A DNA stretch of 64,000 bases, taken from positions 3,042,501 to 3,106,500 of the forward strand of contig NZ_JAFIBU010000001.1 in the NCBI RefSeq assembly GCF_017833255.1, given 5' to 3'. The stretch is from Paenibacillus sp. PvR098. GTDB taxonomy: Bacteria > Bacillota > Bacilli > Paenibacillales > NBRC-103111. Made by a program: the position numbers and the translations under genes. Shown one piece after another: positions 27,713 to 35,773 of this stretch; position 1 is the stretch's first letter, and each line of letters starts with the position of its first letter. The notes beneath the pieces were generated by a model. That model had not been told where the DNA came from and searched no databases. It saw only the letters and a program-made list of their open reading frames with translations.

Positions 27713-29920
27713 ATGAAAAAACAAATCGGCAGCCCAATCGTATCATGGGGCCTACTTATGATCATCGCTTGCGGCGCCACACTGCTTACGAATGCCCTGC
27801 TATCGGCAGACTCCCGGTCAGATGCGCCCGCCTCCGGGTGGAAGCTGTCCGCAGAAGCCGCTTACCCTGCCGCGTTCCCTGCCGAAGGGAGACTTGATCC
27901 GCTCGTCCTGAAGCCCATAAGGTCGGCTGCTGGGCACTCCGTCGTCGAAGCGCCCGAATGGCCTTCATCCAGAGGACAAGCGGACGGCTCATCTACGGGC
28001 ATTTTTTTGCCGACGGCAAACGCACAGCCGGTTAGCGGACGGCTTACGGAACCGGCGGCTCCTCCGCCCGCGCCGCCCAGCCTGCCGGTAAAGCCGGTCG
28101 AAAAACCGGCACCGAAGCCGTTATCCAACCGCATCGTCGAATACCATCTGAATGTAGAGCTGGATGCTGAAGGCAAGCTGATTAAAGGCACATCATCGCT
28201 GACATGGAAAAACCCCGGCAGTCAGCCGGTACAGGAGCTTTATTTTCACCTGTACCCGAATGCATTCGAGTCGAAGAAAACGACGTTCATGAAGGAATCC
28301 GGCGGGAAGCTGCGAGACGACGCCAGTAAGGAAGGCAGCTTCGGCGGCATGACGGTTAGTTCCATCCAGGCGCTTGACGGTGCCGAGACAGAGCTGATCG
28401 ACCGGATCGAGTACATCCGGCCGGATGACGGCAATAAGGATGACAACACCTTGATTAGGGTACCGCTTCCGAAGCCCGTCATGCCGGGCGATAAAGTAAA
28501 CCTGCGCACGCAATTTTCCGTGAAGCTGCCGCAGGTCTTTGCCAGAATGGGCTATGCGAACGATTTCGTGATGGCAGGACAATGGTTCCCCAAGGTAGCC
28601 GTATATGAACCCAAAGGCACCCGCGGGCGGACTGTTGAGGGTTGGAATTTGCATCAGTATCACGGAAACTCAGAGTTTTATGCGGATTTTGGTATTTTTG
28701 ACGTTAGGATTAAGGTGCCCTCCAATCACAAGGTAGCGGCCACCGGTTTCCCGACCAAGCCCGTCTCCGATGACGGCAAAACGAAAACGTATACGTTCTA
28801 CTCCGATGATGTACATGATTTTGCTTGGGCTGCTTCACCGCATTTTGTATACCATGAAGAACCATACGCTACGCCTCACCTGCCTGGTGTCCGCATCAAG
28901 CTGTATCTCGACCCGAAGCATGAGCACCTGAAAGTCCGTTACATGACAGCCGCCAAAAAAGCGCTCGCCCGGTATTCCCAGTGGTACGGCAGTTATCCCT
29001 ATAACACACTGTCGATCGTCGTGCCGCCGGAAGAGGGGAACGGGGCCGGTGGGATGGAGTACCCGACGCTGATTACAGCATGGGGCGCCGCCGAAGAGAA
29101 TCCGAGTCTGGAGCTGGAAAGGGTTGTGGTGCATGAGATCGGCCACCAATTCTTTTATGGCATGGTCGCCAGCAATGAATTTGAAGAGGCGTGGCTGGAC
29201 GAAGGCTTTACTTCCTATATAGAAGACAAACTAATGGAGGCGGAATACGGCGTTCGTCCGAATCTGCTCGTGGAATCAAGCTACATCACAAATCCCGCAG
29301 CGCTGCAGAAGAACGCCTGGAGCTATGACGGACACCATCATTATGCCGAGAACGTGTATACCCGAGCCAAACTGGTACTGAAGGCGATCGAGCGGCAGGT
29401 CGGTCCCGAGACGATGGATAAGATCCTGCGCACCTACTTTCAGCGTTGGAAATTCAAGCACCCGACCACGACGGATTTTCAACAGGTGGTGGAGGATGTG
29501 ACCCAAACCAGCTGGAAGCCGTTTTTTGACCAGTATGTCTATAATGGAATGATGGTCGACTACGCCGTAACCGGCATCAAAGTGCAGAAAGTGACGGACA
29601 AGGGCCAAACCTACTATGAGAACAGCGTGCAGCTGAGTAAGCTTGGCGGCACCTATCACAACGTACCGATCCGGTTCTATTTTGCCGATGGAACACAGCT
29701 CGATAAAACCTGGGACGGCGCGGACAGCGAGGTCATCATGAAGCTGAATCACACGGCTCCGCTGACGTGGGTGGCCATTGACCCGGAGCACTCCATCGTA
29801 CTGGAGAACAAGCGGATCAACAGCTTTATGAAAACGGAAGTCGATACGAGGCTTTCGGTACGTCTGAACGTGGGAATTGTAAAAATTCTGGAGACCTTGT
29901 TCGGCTGGGTCGCATGGTGA
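27713..29920 (+). CDS. Membrane-anchored M1-family metallopeptidase
   Basis: A 735-residue gluzincin. The N-terminal hydrophobic helix (residues 8-31) is a signal anchor, followed by a Pro/Ala-rich linker to about 138, so the enzyme is displayed outside the membrane. The zinc site is H474-EIGH-H478 with E497 in EEAWLDEGF, and the substrate-loop equivalent of GAMEN is GAGGMEY (444-450). The N-terminal beta domain precedes the catalytic one. Such proteins are usually annotated as M1 aminopeptidases of unknown substrate. The GTGA stop is followed closely by a membrane protein gene, implying an operon. Confidence 0.88.
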   Translation: MKKQIGSPIVSWGLLMIIACGATLLTNALLSADSRSDAPASGWKLSAEAAYPAAFPAEGRLDPLVLKPIRSAAGHSVVEAPEWPSSRGQADGSSTGIFLPTANAQPVSGRLTEPAAPPPAPPSLPVKPVEKPAPKPLSNRIVEYHLNVELDAEGKLIKGTSSLTWKNPGSQPVQELYFHLYPNAFESKKTTFMKESGGKLRDDASKEGSFGGMTVSSIQALDGAETELIDRIEYIRPDDGNKDDNTLIRVPLPKPVMPGDKVNLRTQFSVKLPQVFARMGYANDFVMAGQWFPKVAVYEPKGTRGRTVEGWNLHQYHGNSEFYADFGIFDVRIKVPSNHKVAATGFPTKPVSDDGKTKTYTFYSDDVHDFAWAASPHFVYHEEPYATPHLPGVRIKLYLDPKHEHLKVRYMTAAKKALARYSQWYGSYPYNTLSIVVPPEEGNGAGGMEYPTLITAWGAAEENPSLELERVVVHEIGHQFFYGMVASNEFEEAWLDEGFTSYIEDKLMEAEYGVRPNLLVESSYITNPAALQKNAWSYDGHHHYAENVYTRAKLVLKAIERQVGPETMDKILRTYFQRWKFKHPTTTDFQQVVEDVTQTSWKPFFDQYVYNGMMVDYAVTGIKVQKVTDKGQTYYENSVQLSKLGGTYHNVPIRFYFADGTQLDKTWDGADSEVIMKLNHTAPLTWVAIDPEHSIVLENKRINSFMKTEVDTRLSVRLNVGIVKILETLFGWVAW

Positions 29921-29934
29921 GGTGATTGAGGAAC

Positions 29935-30747
29935 ATGTGGAACTGGATCAAAACGGGCTGGACCATGGCCTGGCAGCAGCCTTTTGCCGTCTTTGCTCTC
30001 TTTGTATACAATCTCATCTGGGGTATCGCGCTGTATAAGCTCATTCAATCCGTTGTCCTCCCTCTGCTCCATCGTTATCCGGGGAACGATCTGCCCGTGA
30101 CAGCTTCACAGCTCTTCTGGGTGGAAGGTCATTTTCAAATCATGAAGACGGATCTGCTGGAGCCGTATTTGTGGTGGGGACTCCTCCTGCTAATCTTAAG
30201 AATGCTGCTCCATCCGATGCTGAATGCGGGTGTGTATTACTCGCTTCGACATCGGGAGCTGAATGCAGGCTACCGATTCGTCGAGGGGGTCCGAACGCTG
30301 GCCCTCCCCTTCCTCGGTCTCTATGTGATACAGCTCGTCCTTACGCTTCTCCCGCTCTATTGGCTGATCCCTTATACAATGGAGCAGTACGGACAACAAG
30401 CTTCCTATGTTTCCTTAGGAAAGGCGCTCGCGCCGGCGCTCGCCGCCTACATCATCTATTGGTTTGTTCTCCAGCTTCTTTTCCTATTCCTTCAGATCGG
30501 GAAGACCGAAGGCAAGTCCGTAGTCTATACTCTTCTGTTTGTGATTCGCCATCTGCCCGTCATTATGCTTGCTGCACTCGCCGTAACAGGCATAACCTTA
30601 GCGGTGTCGGCCGCTGTGATGGCTTCCGCGTTCTTCTGGGCCGGCTTCTTGGCCCTGATCGGGTTACAAGCGTATCGGCTGGCACAAATGTTCTTCAAAA
30701 TATGGGCCATTGGCACGCAGTATGCGCTGTGGACAGAAAAAGCGTAA
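29935..30747 (+). CDS. Integral membrane protein, unknown
   Basis: A 270-residue, very hydrophobic protein with about six predicted membrane helices (for example residues 20-45, 80-97, 120-140, 160-190, 202-240). It has no motif I recognise; general layout resembles uncharacterised DUF-type membrane proteins of Bacillales. ATG 29935 is ten nt from GAGGTG, whereas the in-frame TTG at 29926 is too close to it. The 14-bp gap from the peptidase gene and the shared terminator indicate one operon, so it may help place or regulate the peptidase (inference). Confidence 0.75.
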   Translation: MWNWIKTGWTMAWQQPFAVFALFVYNLIWGIALYKLIQSVVLPLLHRYPGNDLPVTASQLFWVEGHFQIMKTDLLEPYLWWGLLLLILRMLLHPMLNAGVYYSLRHRELNAGYRFVEGVRTLALPFLGLYVIQLVLTLLPLYWLIPYTMEQYGQQASYVSLGKALAPALAAYIIYWFVLQLLFLFLQIGKTEGKSVVYTLLFVIRHLPVIMLAALAVTGITLAVSAAVMASAFFWAGFLALIGLQAYRLAQMFFKIWAIGTQYALWTEKA

Positions 30748-30771
30748 GAAATATACTATTGAAAGAATGCA

Positions 30772-30801
30772 AAAGCACCGGTTATTCTGAACCGGTGCTT
30801 T
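30772..30801 (+). terminator. Terminator of the peptidase/membrane protein operon
   Basis: AAAGCACCGGTT (30772-30783) and AACCGGTGCTTT (30790-30801) pair perfectly over 12 bp with an ATTCTG loop, followed by TGTTATGT. Confidence 0.85.
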
Positions 30802-30926
30802 GTTATGTCTAAAACTGCGTAAATAACGGATCAAGAGAGTGCAGCAGTATTATCTTTCTTCCATGTACACCATTTCATATCCCGTATTCAATTAAACAAA
30901 AAAGTTTCACTTTAAACATCCAATTT

Positions 30927-30944
30927 GTGTCAATTTTGTGACAC
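30927..30944. promoter_or_regulatory. Perfect dyad GTGTCA-N6-TGACAC, possible operator
   Basis: GTGTCA-ATTTTG-TGACAC lies about 85 bp upstream of the riboswitch core. It is too short for a terminator and is the only strong symmetry between 30802 and 31000. No regulator is assigned; it is distinct from FNR/CRP (TGTGA-N6-TCACA). No well-matched SigA promoter was located around it. Confidence 0.4.
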
Positions 30945-31004
30945 CGGAAGGAAATGCGCGCTTATGCTCGAATATATTTACTCAGAATCAAAAAAATGAA
31001 AATT

Positions 31005-31133
31005 TTGCCGAATTTCTGTTTTAGGAAAACGGGGGATCCATAAATCTGGGTGAATTGATCTCGACCTCGTCAGTGATCATAGGGAACCTTCAACCGAACC
31101 CTTCAGCTAACCTCGTAGGCACCGGAAGGGGAA
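31005..31133 (+). ncRNA. c-di-AMP riboswitch (ydaO-yuaA class)
   Basis: The plus strand shows the conserved elements of this class in order: GGGGGATCC (31031-31039), TGGGTGAATT (31047-31056), GAACCCTTCAGCTAACCTCG (31096-31115) and GTAGGC (31115-31120), then GGAAGGGGAAA. In Bacillus this RNA binds c-di-AMP and turns genes off. Here GGAAGGGG (31124-31131) at its 3' edge is also the ribosome site of the downstream TTG start, and no separate terminator follows, so translational control is suggested. Outer helix ends are approximate. Confidence 0.9.
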
Positions 31134-31140
31134 ACTTTGT

Positions 31141-31614
31141 TTGAAGAAGAAGCTTGTAGGTTTTACACTTTCTTTGGCTATGTTTTGCACGGTTTCGGTG
31201 GGCAGCGCATTCGCTGAAACCCCACTAAGCGCAGCGGTAAACGCAGGTTTGGGATCGCCTTACAAATGGGCTGGCACCACGACCAACGGCTTTGATTGCT
31301 CCGGCTATACTTCTTGGGTGTTCGACAAGTTCGGTATCGATCTGTCGCGTTCCTCCAAGAGCCAAGCCCAAGAAGGGCAATGGGTAGCCGAAGATCAGCT
31401 TCGTCCCGGGGACCTCGTGTTCTACAATACGGACGGTAAAGGGATTTCTCATGTAGGCGTGTATGTGGGAGGCGGCAAGTTCTACCACTCCGCTACAAAC
31501 AAAGGCGTTACGATTACTGAAATGAGTGAATCTTACTACGACAATCGCTATGTGACGGCCCGACGGATTTTGTCGGACGAGCAGTATCAGCGGTTAATGA
31601 CCGACGCCAAGTAA
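31141..31614 (+). CDS. Secreted NlpC/P60 cell-wall endopeptidase
   Basis: A 157-residue secreted peptidase that cuts peptide cross-bridges of peptidoglycan. The signal peptide ends at AFA/ET (about residue 25); the mature protein is a bare NlpC/P60 domain with C53 (FDCSGYTSWVF), H104 (ISHVGVYVG) and H116 (KFYHSAT) as the catalytic set, without any wall-binding repeat. The TTG start is used, nine nt after GGAAGGGG in the riboswitch. Control of a wall hydrolase by c-di-AMP links turgor or wall status with its production. Confidence 0.93.
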   Translation: MKKKLVGFTLSLAMFCTVSVGSAFAETPLSAAVNAGLGSPYKWAGTTTNGFDCSGYTSWVFDKFGIDLSRSSKSQAQEGQWVAEDQLRPGDLVFYNTDGKGISHVGVYVGGGKFYHSATNKGVTITEMSESYYDNRYVTARRILSDEQYQRLMTDAK

Positions 31615-31950
31615 TACGGTCAACGGATTCGCAATGAACGTTCGAAAGCCCTCAGTGTTTAGCCCGACCACATCGTTCGCAGAGAAATGGACGAATCGGA
31701 CGGACAAGCCTGTAGGGCTTTCTGTTTTACTGAAAAGATACCAGATCTGGCCGTAAAGGGGCGAGTGAGCCGACTGCTGGCGGAGCATCCGGTGGAGGAA
31801 TTCGTGAACCATTGATCGGTATCACGAGGAGCGGGCACAACACAAACCGGTGCGTAAACTGCGAAAAGGAACACAAAGAGGACTATAACAGACCGCCAAA
31901 CGGCAGCCTGCATAGTCCTCTTATCCGTGAATGACTCGGAATTCCCGCTC
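31615..31950. other. Spacer without a supported gene
   Basis: Between the NlpC/P60 gene and the sulfurtransferase there is no frame with a ribosome site. GAAAGCCCT (31644-31652) and AGGGCTTTC (31714-31722), followed by TGTTTTA, may form a long-loop terminator for the hydrolase. A 42-codon frame from the ATG at 31687 overlaps it but has no ribosome site. Confidence 0.5.
31876..31922 (-). terminator. Terminator of the sulfurtransferase gene
   Basis: AAGAGGACTAT (31876-31886) pairs with ATAGTCCTCTT (31912-31922) over 11 bp, and the loop holds a small CCG/CGG stem. On the minus strand TGTGTTCCTTTT follows. It lies just past the sulfurtransferase stop. Confidence 0.7.
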
Positions 31951-32793
31951 TTACTCTCTCCCCGTCGCCACCGGATTATCCTTGTAGCTAACCCAGTCGC
32001 TCCAGCTGCCGGCGTACAGCTTCACGTTGTTGAAGCCGGCCTCGCTAAACGCCAGCACGTTCGGGCACGCCGTCACACCCGAGCCGCAGTAGACAATAAG
32101 TTCATCTGCGCTGCGCAAGTCTGCGAACCTTGCCTCCTGCTCCGAGGCATCCTTCCATCCTCCTGCGGCTTGCAATCCTTCCTTCCAGAAATACGGCTTT
32201 GCTCCCGGAATATGTCCGGCGACCGGATCAATCGTTTCTTCCATTCCAAGATAACGCTTCTCTTCTCGGGAGTCCACAAGGACGGTGCCTTGACGCCCTA
32301 TCCGCTCTTTCACCTGCTCCACATTCACCAGCATCTCGCTGCGCACCTTTGGCGTAAATACGGCCTGCTGCTCCACGGGCAGTTCCTCCGTTACGGGATA
32401 CCCCGCTTCCTTCCACTCCGAATAGCCCTTATCCAGAATGTACACCTTATCATGACCGAGGAAGGTCAGCAGCCACCACAACCGCGACGCCATCGCGCCG
32501 CCTTGATCATCGTAAGCGACAACCACGCAATTCTCATGGATGCCCGCCCGGCCAAGCTTTGCAGCAAGTTCCTGAAGATCGGGAAGCGGATGCCTTCCTC
32601 CGTGCTTTTCTTTCGGACCGGATAAATCGCGCTCCAGATCAAAATAATACGCTCCGCAAATATGGTCTATTTCATAGCTTTGTCTACCGGCTTCAGGCTG
32701 GCTCAGTACAAAGCGGCAGTCCGCTATCACCACATGGTCTTGGATTCCTTGCTCAAACAACCATTCTTGACTCACTACATGCTTCAAATCCAA
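31951..32793 (-). CDS. Thiosulfate/3-mercaptopyruvate sulfurtransferase
   Basis: A 280-residue tandem-rhodanese protein. The N-terminal inactive rhodanese domain (residues 5-130, with DCRF and GAYYFDLERDL) is followed by the active one (150-275) with the catalytic Cys in IVYCGSGVTAC and DSREEKRYLG before it. The CGSGVTA loop is typical of mercaptopyruvate sulfurtransferases (SseA-like), which move sulfur to acceptors such as cyanide or thiols; the exact substrate cannot be settled here. It is divergent from the GNAT gene. Confidence 0.88.
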   Translation of the reverse strand: MDLKHVVSQEWLFEQGIQDHVVIADCRFVLSQPEAGRQSYEIDHICGAYYFDLERDLSGPKEKHGGRHPLPDLQELAAKLGRAGIHENCVVVAYDDQGGAMASRLWWLLTFLGHDKVYILDKGYSEWKEAGYPVTEELPVEQQAVFTPKVRSEMLVNVEQVKERIGRQGTVLVDSREEKRYLGMEETIDPVAGHIPGAKPYFWKEGLQAAGGWKDASEQEARFADLRSADELIVYCGSGVTACPNVLAFSEAGFNNVKLYAGSWSDWVSYKDNPVATGRE

Positions 32794-32864
32794 TCACTTC
32801 CTTTGATGGGATGATATGCTGTATAGTTATCAGTATACACCGGAAGGGAGGAGCTGAAAAGAAA

Positions 32865-33353
32865 GTGATACACAACGAACCCCCAGTCTTTCAATTAGTT
32901 CCGCTTACTGAGGCGCAATGCCGTGACATATGCAGTTGGACCTATCCGCCACCTTATGATTCATACCACTTTCGACCGTGGCAAATTATGTTTTCCGCAC
33001 AAGAGGAATTCGCCGATTCTGAAATTCGCGCAAACCAGTACCGTGCTGTGCTAGACTCGGACGGTGTGCTCAGCGGGTTTGCACAATTTTTTCCCATTGA
33101 GGGCGTTACACGGTTAGGTCTGGGCATGCGTCCCCATTTATGCGGATTAGGAAAGGGAATCCATTTTGTAAGAGCCATTGTAGAGGAAGCCAGACGGCTG
33201 TCCCCGCAAAACCAACTCGACCTTGAGGTAATGACTTGGAACGAAAGAGCGATCCGCGTATATGCACGGGCTGGTTTTATCATCACCGACACCTATGAAC
33301 GGATGACTCCCACCGGAACCGGCGAATTCCACTGTATGGTATGGCCCGAATAA
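32865..33353 (+). CDS. GNAT-family N-acetyltransferase
   Basis: A 162-residue acyl-CoA-dependent acetyltransferase. The acetyl-CoA loop is RPHLCGLGKGIHFV (R/QxxGxG/A type, about residues 88-101), preceded by the beta-bulge strand GLGM and followed by LDLEVMTWNERAIRVYARAGF, a typical GNAT C-terminal motif. The open frame reaches 32559, but that part runs antisense to the sulfurtransferase. The GTG at 32865 with GGGAGGAG 11 nt upstream is the best start, though spacing is a little long. Substrate unknown. Confidence 0.82.
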   Translation: MIHNEPPVFQLVPLTEAQCRDICSWTYPPPYDSYHFRPWQIMFSAQEEFADSEIRANQYRAVLDSDGVLSGFAQFFPIEGVTRLGLGMRPHLCGLGKGIHFVRAIVEEARRLSPQNQLDLEVMTWNERAIRVYARAGFIITDTYERMTPTGTGEFHCMVWPE

Positions 33354-33383
33354 GGACGACTAGAAAAGAAAACGCTCATCGAT

Positions 33384-33686
33384 TCATTGTCCAAAGACTG
33401 TATAAGCCGCATCGTACCTCTGAGCACTGGCGAAGTCAAGTTTCGTAAGACCCCCTGCGCTCCACGAAGTGAGACGCAGCGTCACCATCCGATAATCGAT
33501 GGAGATCATCGGATGGTGATTCAGTTCCTCCGCGATCCGGGCCACCTCACCCACGAACCCGATACTGTCCATGAAGGACGGGAAACGGTACTTTCTAGCG
33601 ATCCATTTGCCCCCTTCTTCTATTGCCCAACTCCCCACTTGCTCCAGACGGACATTCACTTCCTCTTCGGTCAGCTTCTCGTTCAT
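33384..33686 (-). CDS. phhB: 4a-hydroxytetrahydrobiopterin dehydratase
   Basis: Pterin carbinolamine dehydratase of 100 residues, recycling oxidised biopterin or pterin cofactors. The family signature ELNHHPMISIDYRMVTLRL with the three active-site His positions and the later SWSAGG and TKLDFASAQRYD are visible. A strong AGGAGGG precedes the ATG. It is the second gene of a pair, 11 bp after the 97-residue protein. No aromatic amino-acid hydroxylase is present in the window. Confidence 0.92.
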   Translation of the reverse strand: MNEKLTEEEVNVRLEQVGSWAIEEGGKWIARKYRFPSFMDSIGFVGEVARIAEELNHHPMISIDYRMVTLRLTSWSAGGLTKLDFASAQRYDAAYTVFGQ

Positions 33687-33697
33687 GCCCTTCCCTC

Positions 33698-33991
33698 CTA
33701 CACTAAATGGATCACCCTGGTCATCGTTTCGCCGTGGTCCATTCGGATCAAATGCCGCTTCGAGTCATGCGTGACCACACAATTTCCGATGCTCATCTGC
33801 GTCTCTACCCCCAATCCGTAGAACAGATCGTCTGCCAACGTCTTCATGCAATCCTTCCGTTCCGCCGCGCTCATCCCGTCCCAATCCTCTGCCGTCATCT
33901 CCAGAAATTCATAGCAGCCATCAATTCCCTGCAGCGCGTCAGTAAAATCGATAATGATGTCGCTGTACTCCCTTCCGAACTTAATGCCCAT
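33698..33991 (-). CDS. Small conserved protein, unknown
   Basis: A 97-residue acidic protein without signal or membrane segment. Features visible are AEDWDGMSAAERKDCMKTLADDLFYGLG, which looks like an amphipathic helix pair, and two cysteines. I do not recognise the family. A GGGAAGGG site lies about 12 nt before the ATG, and the pterin dehydratase gene follows by 11 bp, so the two are likely cotranscribed. Confidence 0.65.
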   Translation of the reverse strand: MGIKFGREYSDIIIDFTDALQGIDGCYEFLEMTAEDWDGMSAAERKDCMKTLADDLFYGLGVETQMSIGNCVVTHDSKRHLIRMDHGETMTRVIHLV

Positions 33992-34171
33992 TTGGCCATC
34001 TATCCCTTCCCCGTGGTAAATTCCCCTTTTGCCTCATTGTACTCAGAAACACCATCCTCCCGCAACCGATAACAAGCCAACAAAAAACATTTGTCCCAAC
34101 CAATTTTCCACGCATTCGCATGCAAAATCTGGTACACTATAAGGATAGACAAAACACGCGGAGGGCGAAAC

Positions 34172-35773
34172 ATGCTCAAGCTGCAGATTCCGAAAAATCG
34201 AATAAAAGAGCTGACCCGGCATCTGCAGAGCGATTTTGAACTCGCACAGCTTGAACGCGGATGGGAGTACTTTCACAAAGGCCGTGTAACCGAGATTGAG
34301 CTGAAGCACGGCGTGGAAGTGCATGCTTTGGTGCGCGGGACGAAAGCCTACGAGGTCATTCTCGACATGGACAATTTCGGCAAAAGCGAATGCAGCTGTC
34401 CGGATGGAGAGAACTGCAAGCATATGGCCGCAGTTGTTTTTGCTCTGTACGCCCCTTATGCGCGGCCCGAGCTGCTCCTGCAGCAGTTGAAGCAAGCTAT
34501 TCTCGTGCGCAGCCGTCAACAGCAGACGCGAACGGTCACCCGCGCAGCGGAGAAACGGCAGCAGGACCGGCTCGATCCGCCCACGGCGAACGAAAGCCCT
34601 GCGCAATGGCAGCGGTTTTTCGAGCAGCAGTTTTACGGCTTCTCGCTGTCTCAGCAGCATTCGATCGAGCTGTTCCACAGCGCAGCCAAAGAAAAGCTTG
34701 CGCCATACGGCGAGCGCTGGAAATCTCCTCTCAAGGAACTTTACGCCTTGCATTTGCTGCTGTTCATCATGCGAAAAATCGAGCAGTTTTATCAGGAGAC
34801 CAAAACATCGTATCTTTCTTATTATATTGAAACCGGCTGTAAAACGGTCGGAAGGCAGTGCCAAGAGGATCTGCTGCGTCTCACGCCAAAGCTGGATGTA
34901 GATGCTTTGACCCAAAGCTATGCTGCGCAGTGGAAAGAGACCCTCAGCCTGATTTCGGAGGCCGCTCTGCCCGGAAAGGATTCTCCCCTGTCCTGGCCTA
35001 CCGTGTACCGAAGCGTTTGGTGGCGGATGACGAACCACGCTTCGTGGATTGCAGAGGAACGGGCCCGGCTGCAGCGTATGCTGAAAGCAAAGGACCTGAG
35101 GCCAAAGCGTAAGGATGCGTTGCTGATGGCGGAAGCACACTTTGCCGTCATCGAAGGGAATGACGAAGCCGCCAGGCAGCAAATGGAGCAGCTTAGCAAG
35201 CGTGAAGCGCGGGATTTCTTCTTGTATTTGCATCATTGCTACGAGGAGCAGGCCTGGGATCGTATGCTCGCATGGCTCCGATGGCTGCTACCGGTTGTAC
35301 AGCGCGCCCAGCAGGAGGAATTGCGGCAGTTCTGCCAATATTGGATGGAAGCCGTAGGACGACAAACGGACGATGCCGAGTGGGTATCCGTTATGGTAGC
35401 GCTGCTGCCGCGCACATACCACTTCTATACTGCGTATTTGCTAAAAGCCCAGCGGTACAAAGCATGGATCGATTTGCAATTGTCCAACCGCGTCTCCCCG
35501 ATGAACCTGTACTCACTTGATCTCCAAACGGTGGAGAAGCAGGATCCGGCACTTATGCTGCCGCTGTATCACCATGCGGTGGAGCGGTGCATTGCTGAGA
35601 AGAACCGCACCGCTTACAAAAGCGCGACCAATATGCTCAAGAAACTGAACACTCTTTACAAAAAACTGGACCGCCTGAAAGACTGGGAGGATTACATCTA
35701 CCGCCTGACAGTAAAATACTCTCGCCTCCGCGCACTGCAGGAAGAGCTGAGGAAAGGAAAATGGATTCCATGA
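34172..35773 (+). CDS. SWIM zinc-finger protein
   Basis: A 533-residue protein with the SWIM metal-binding motif CSCPDGENCKH (CxCx(n)CxH) near residues 72-82, followed by mostly helical sequence rich in Gln, Leu and Arg with TPR-like segments. The SWIM finger probably binds DNA or proteins. The start ATG 34172 has GGAGGG seven nt upstream; the frame runs 27 codons higher without a ribosome site. The last codons overlap the SNF2 helicase gene by 13 bp, so the two should act together; SWIM domain proteins paired with SNF2 ATPases are common in Bacillales. Confidence 0.88.
   Translation: MLKLQIPKNRIKELTRHLQSDFELAQLERGWEYFHKGRVTEIELKHGVEVHALVRGTKAYEVILDMDNFGKSECSCPDGENCKHMAAVVFALYAPYARPELLLQQLKQAILVRSRQQQTRTVTRAAEKRQQDRLDPPTANESPAQWQRFFEQQFYGFSLSQQHSIELFHSAAKEKLAPYGERWKSPLKELYALHLLLFIMRKIEQFYQETKTSYLSYYIETGCKTVGRQCQEDLLRLTPKLDVDALTQSYAAQWKETLSLISEAALPGKDSPLSWPTVYRSVWWRMTNHASWIAEERARLQRMLKAKDLRPKRKDALLMAEAHFAVIEGNDEAARQQMEQLSKREARDFFLYLHHCYEEQAWDRMLAWLRWLLPVVQRAQQEELRQFCQYWMEAVGRQTDDAEWVSVMVALLPRTYHFYTAYLLKAQRYKAWIDLQLSNRVSPMNLYSLDLQTVEKQDPALMLPLYHHAVERCIAEKNRTAYKSATNMLKKLNTLYKKLDRLKDWEDYIYRLTVKYSRLRALQEELRKGKWIP

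Noticed and set aside
31687..31815. 42-codon frame (MDESDGQACRAF start)
   Set aside because: Lacks a ribosome site and overlaps a possible terminator hairpin; likely chance.
34043..35236. 397-codon minus-strand frame across the SWIM gene
   Set aside because: Antisense shadow; no ribosome site and no family resemblance.
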